A program made the translations under genes and the position numbers. The notes under the pieces are model-generated. The model was not told where the DNA came from. It saw only the letters and a program-made list of their open reading frames with translations, and made no database searches. Below, one piece after another: positions 5,156-5,493 of a stretch of DNA of 5,493 bases (position 1 is the first letter of the stretch; each line of letters starts with the position of its first letter). Origin of the DNA: Candidatus Magasanikbacteria bacterium RIFOXYD12_FULL_33_17 (GTDB lineage: Bacteria > Patescibacteriota > Patescibacteriia > Magasanikbacterales > UBA922). Where the stretch lies: NCBI GenBank assembly GCA_001783255.1, contig MFRB01000116.1:243-5735 (forward strand), written 5' to 3'.

Positions 5156-5225
5156 TGAAGTGTAGTGTTGTGAAGAACTGATGAAAGAATTTAAAAAATG
5201 ATTTACCAAAGTTGAATTTTGTTAA

Positions 5226-5493
5226 TTACAATTTTCTCCATTCTGGGGCTATATGTTTTTTGGTTTTTAAAGGTATTGCTACAATTTCCATTTTATCTGT
5301 ATCAAGACATAAAACGCCGTTTGCAAAACTGCCATTTACGACACTTGGACCATGAAGCCACGTTGGTTCATTAGTGATCTTGACTTTTTTATTGAAAGGA
5401 ATTGCACGGACTTCTTTTTCTGTAAAAATCATCATACCTTCTTTATGATCGTGTCCAGAAATGCTCAATGAACAACTATTTTTTTTCATAAAT
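5226..5493 (-). CDS. Calcineurin-like metallophosphoesterase, C-terminal part
   Basis: The minus-strand frame is open from the window edge to the TAA at 5226-5228, with 89 codons. An ATG at 5487-5489 exists, but the frame runs straight through it (Phe precedes the Met), and the sequence after it is already deep inside a domain, so the gene starts beyond the right edge. The sequence SISGHDHKEG carries the last metal-binding motif (GHxH) of the calcineurin-like superfamily, where both histidines bind the two-metal centre. A beta-rich tail follows (TWLHGPSVVNGSFANGVL, then DTDKMEIVAIPL), like the 'GP-S-x-G... vllD' end of YfcE/MJ0936-type phosphodiesterases. The substrate is unknown. It ends 131 bases before the acetyltransferase pseudogene start, so it may or may not be co-transcribed. 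Call rests on one motif plus the tail. Confidence 0.7.
   Translation of the reverse strand, partial: FMKKNSCSLSISGHDHKEGMMIFTEKEVRAIPFNKKVKITNEPTWLHGPSVVNGSFANGVLCLDTDKMEIVAIPLKTKKHIAPEWRKL

Noticed and set aside
5095..5225. Possible small gene or RNA in the 131-base gap
   Set aside because: No open frame of useful length, no strong hairpin and no tRNA-like pattern; only a weak promoter candidate is seen.
5487..5489. ATG as the start of an 87-residue protein
   Set aside because: The frame is open through this ATG to the window edge and the following motif lies near the C-terminal end of a larger metal-dependent phosphoesterase.
1..5493. Alternative genetic code (UGA as Gly or Trp)
   Set aside because: All genes are intact with standard stops and none shows an in-frame TGA; tryptophan and glycine use ordinary codons.

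Overview
The window is a strongly AT-rich stretch of compact bacterial chromosome. Its proteins are rich in Lys, Asn and Ile, gaps between genes are short, and every gene whose end can be seen stops with TAA. None of the eight visible starts has a recognisable Shine-Dalgarno sequence, and the promoters look like ordinary sigma70 sites. No in-frame TGA interrupts any gene, which argues against the lineages that recode UGA (Gracilibacteria, Absconditabacteria, mycoplasmas). Together with an orphan acidic protein of a type I associate with ultra-small bacteria, this suggests a Patescibacteria (CPR) genome. That placement is an inference; there is no marker gene to prove it.

Left block (1-1441, minus strand): a class I aspartate/aromatic aminotransferase is followed 22 bases later by a small lipoprotein that runs off the left edge. 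Centre: a divergent intergenic region with facing promoters and a palindrome drives the aminotransferase leftward and an unrecognised, very acidic 212-residue protein rightward. The acidic gene meets a single-span membrane protein tail to tail at one bidirectional terminator (about 2193-2227).

Right block (3095-5155, minus strand) reads as one transcription unit: a GNAT acetyltransferase gene broken by an in-frame TAG, a VTT/TVP38-type membrane protein, a short inorganic-pyrophosphatase-like protein whose start overlaps the VTT gene by 44 bases, and a RimJ/RimL-type GNAT acetyltransferase. The last gene's final codons form one arm of a terminator hairpin. An almost identical 26-base sequence sits directly before two of these genes. 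At the right edge is the C-terminal end of a calcineurin-like metallophosphoesterase, recognised by its GHDH motif.

Functionally this is mostly housekeeping and envelope material: amino-acid metabolism, acetylation, phosphate chemistry and membrane proteins. I do not see a defence island, mobile element, CRISPR array or RNA gene. The least explained pieces are the acidic protein with its own operator-like promoter, the amber-interrupted acetyltransferase and the repeated leader.
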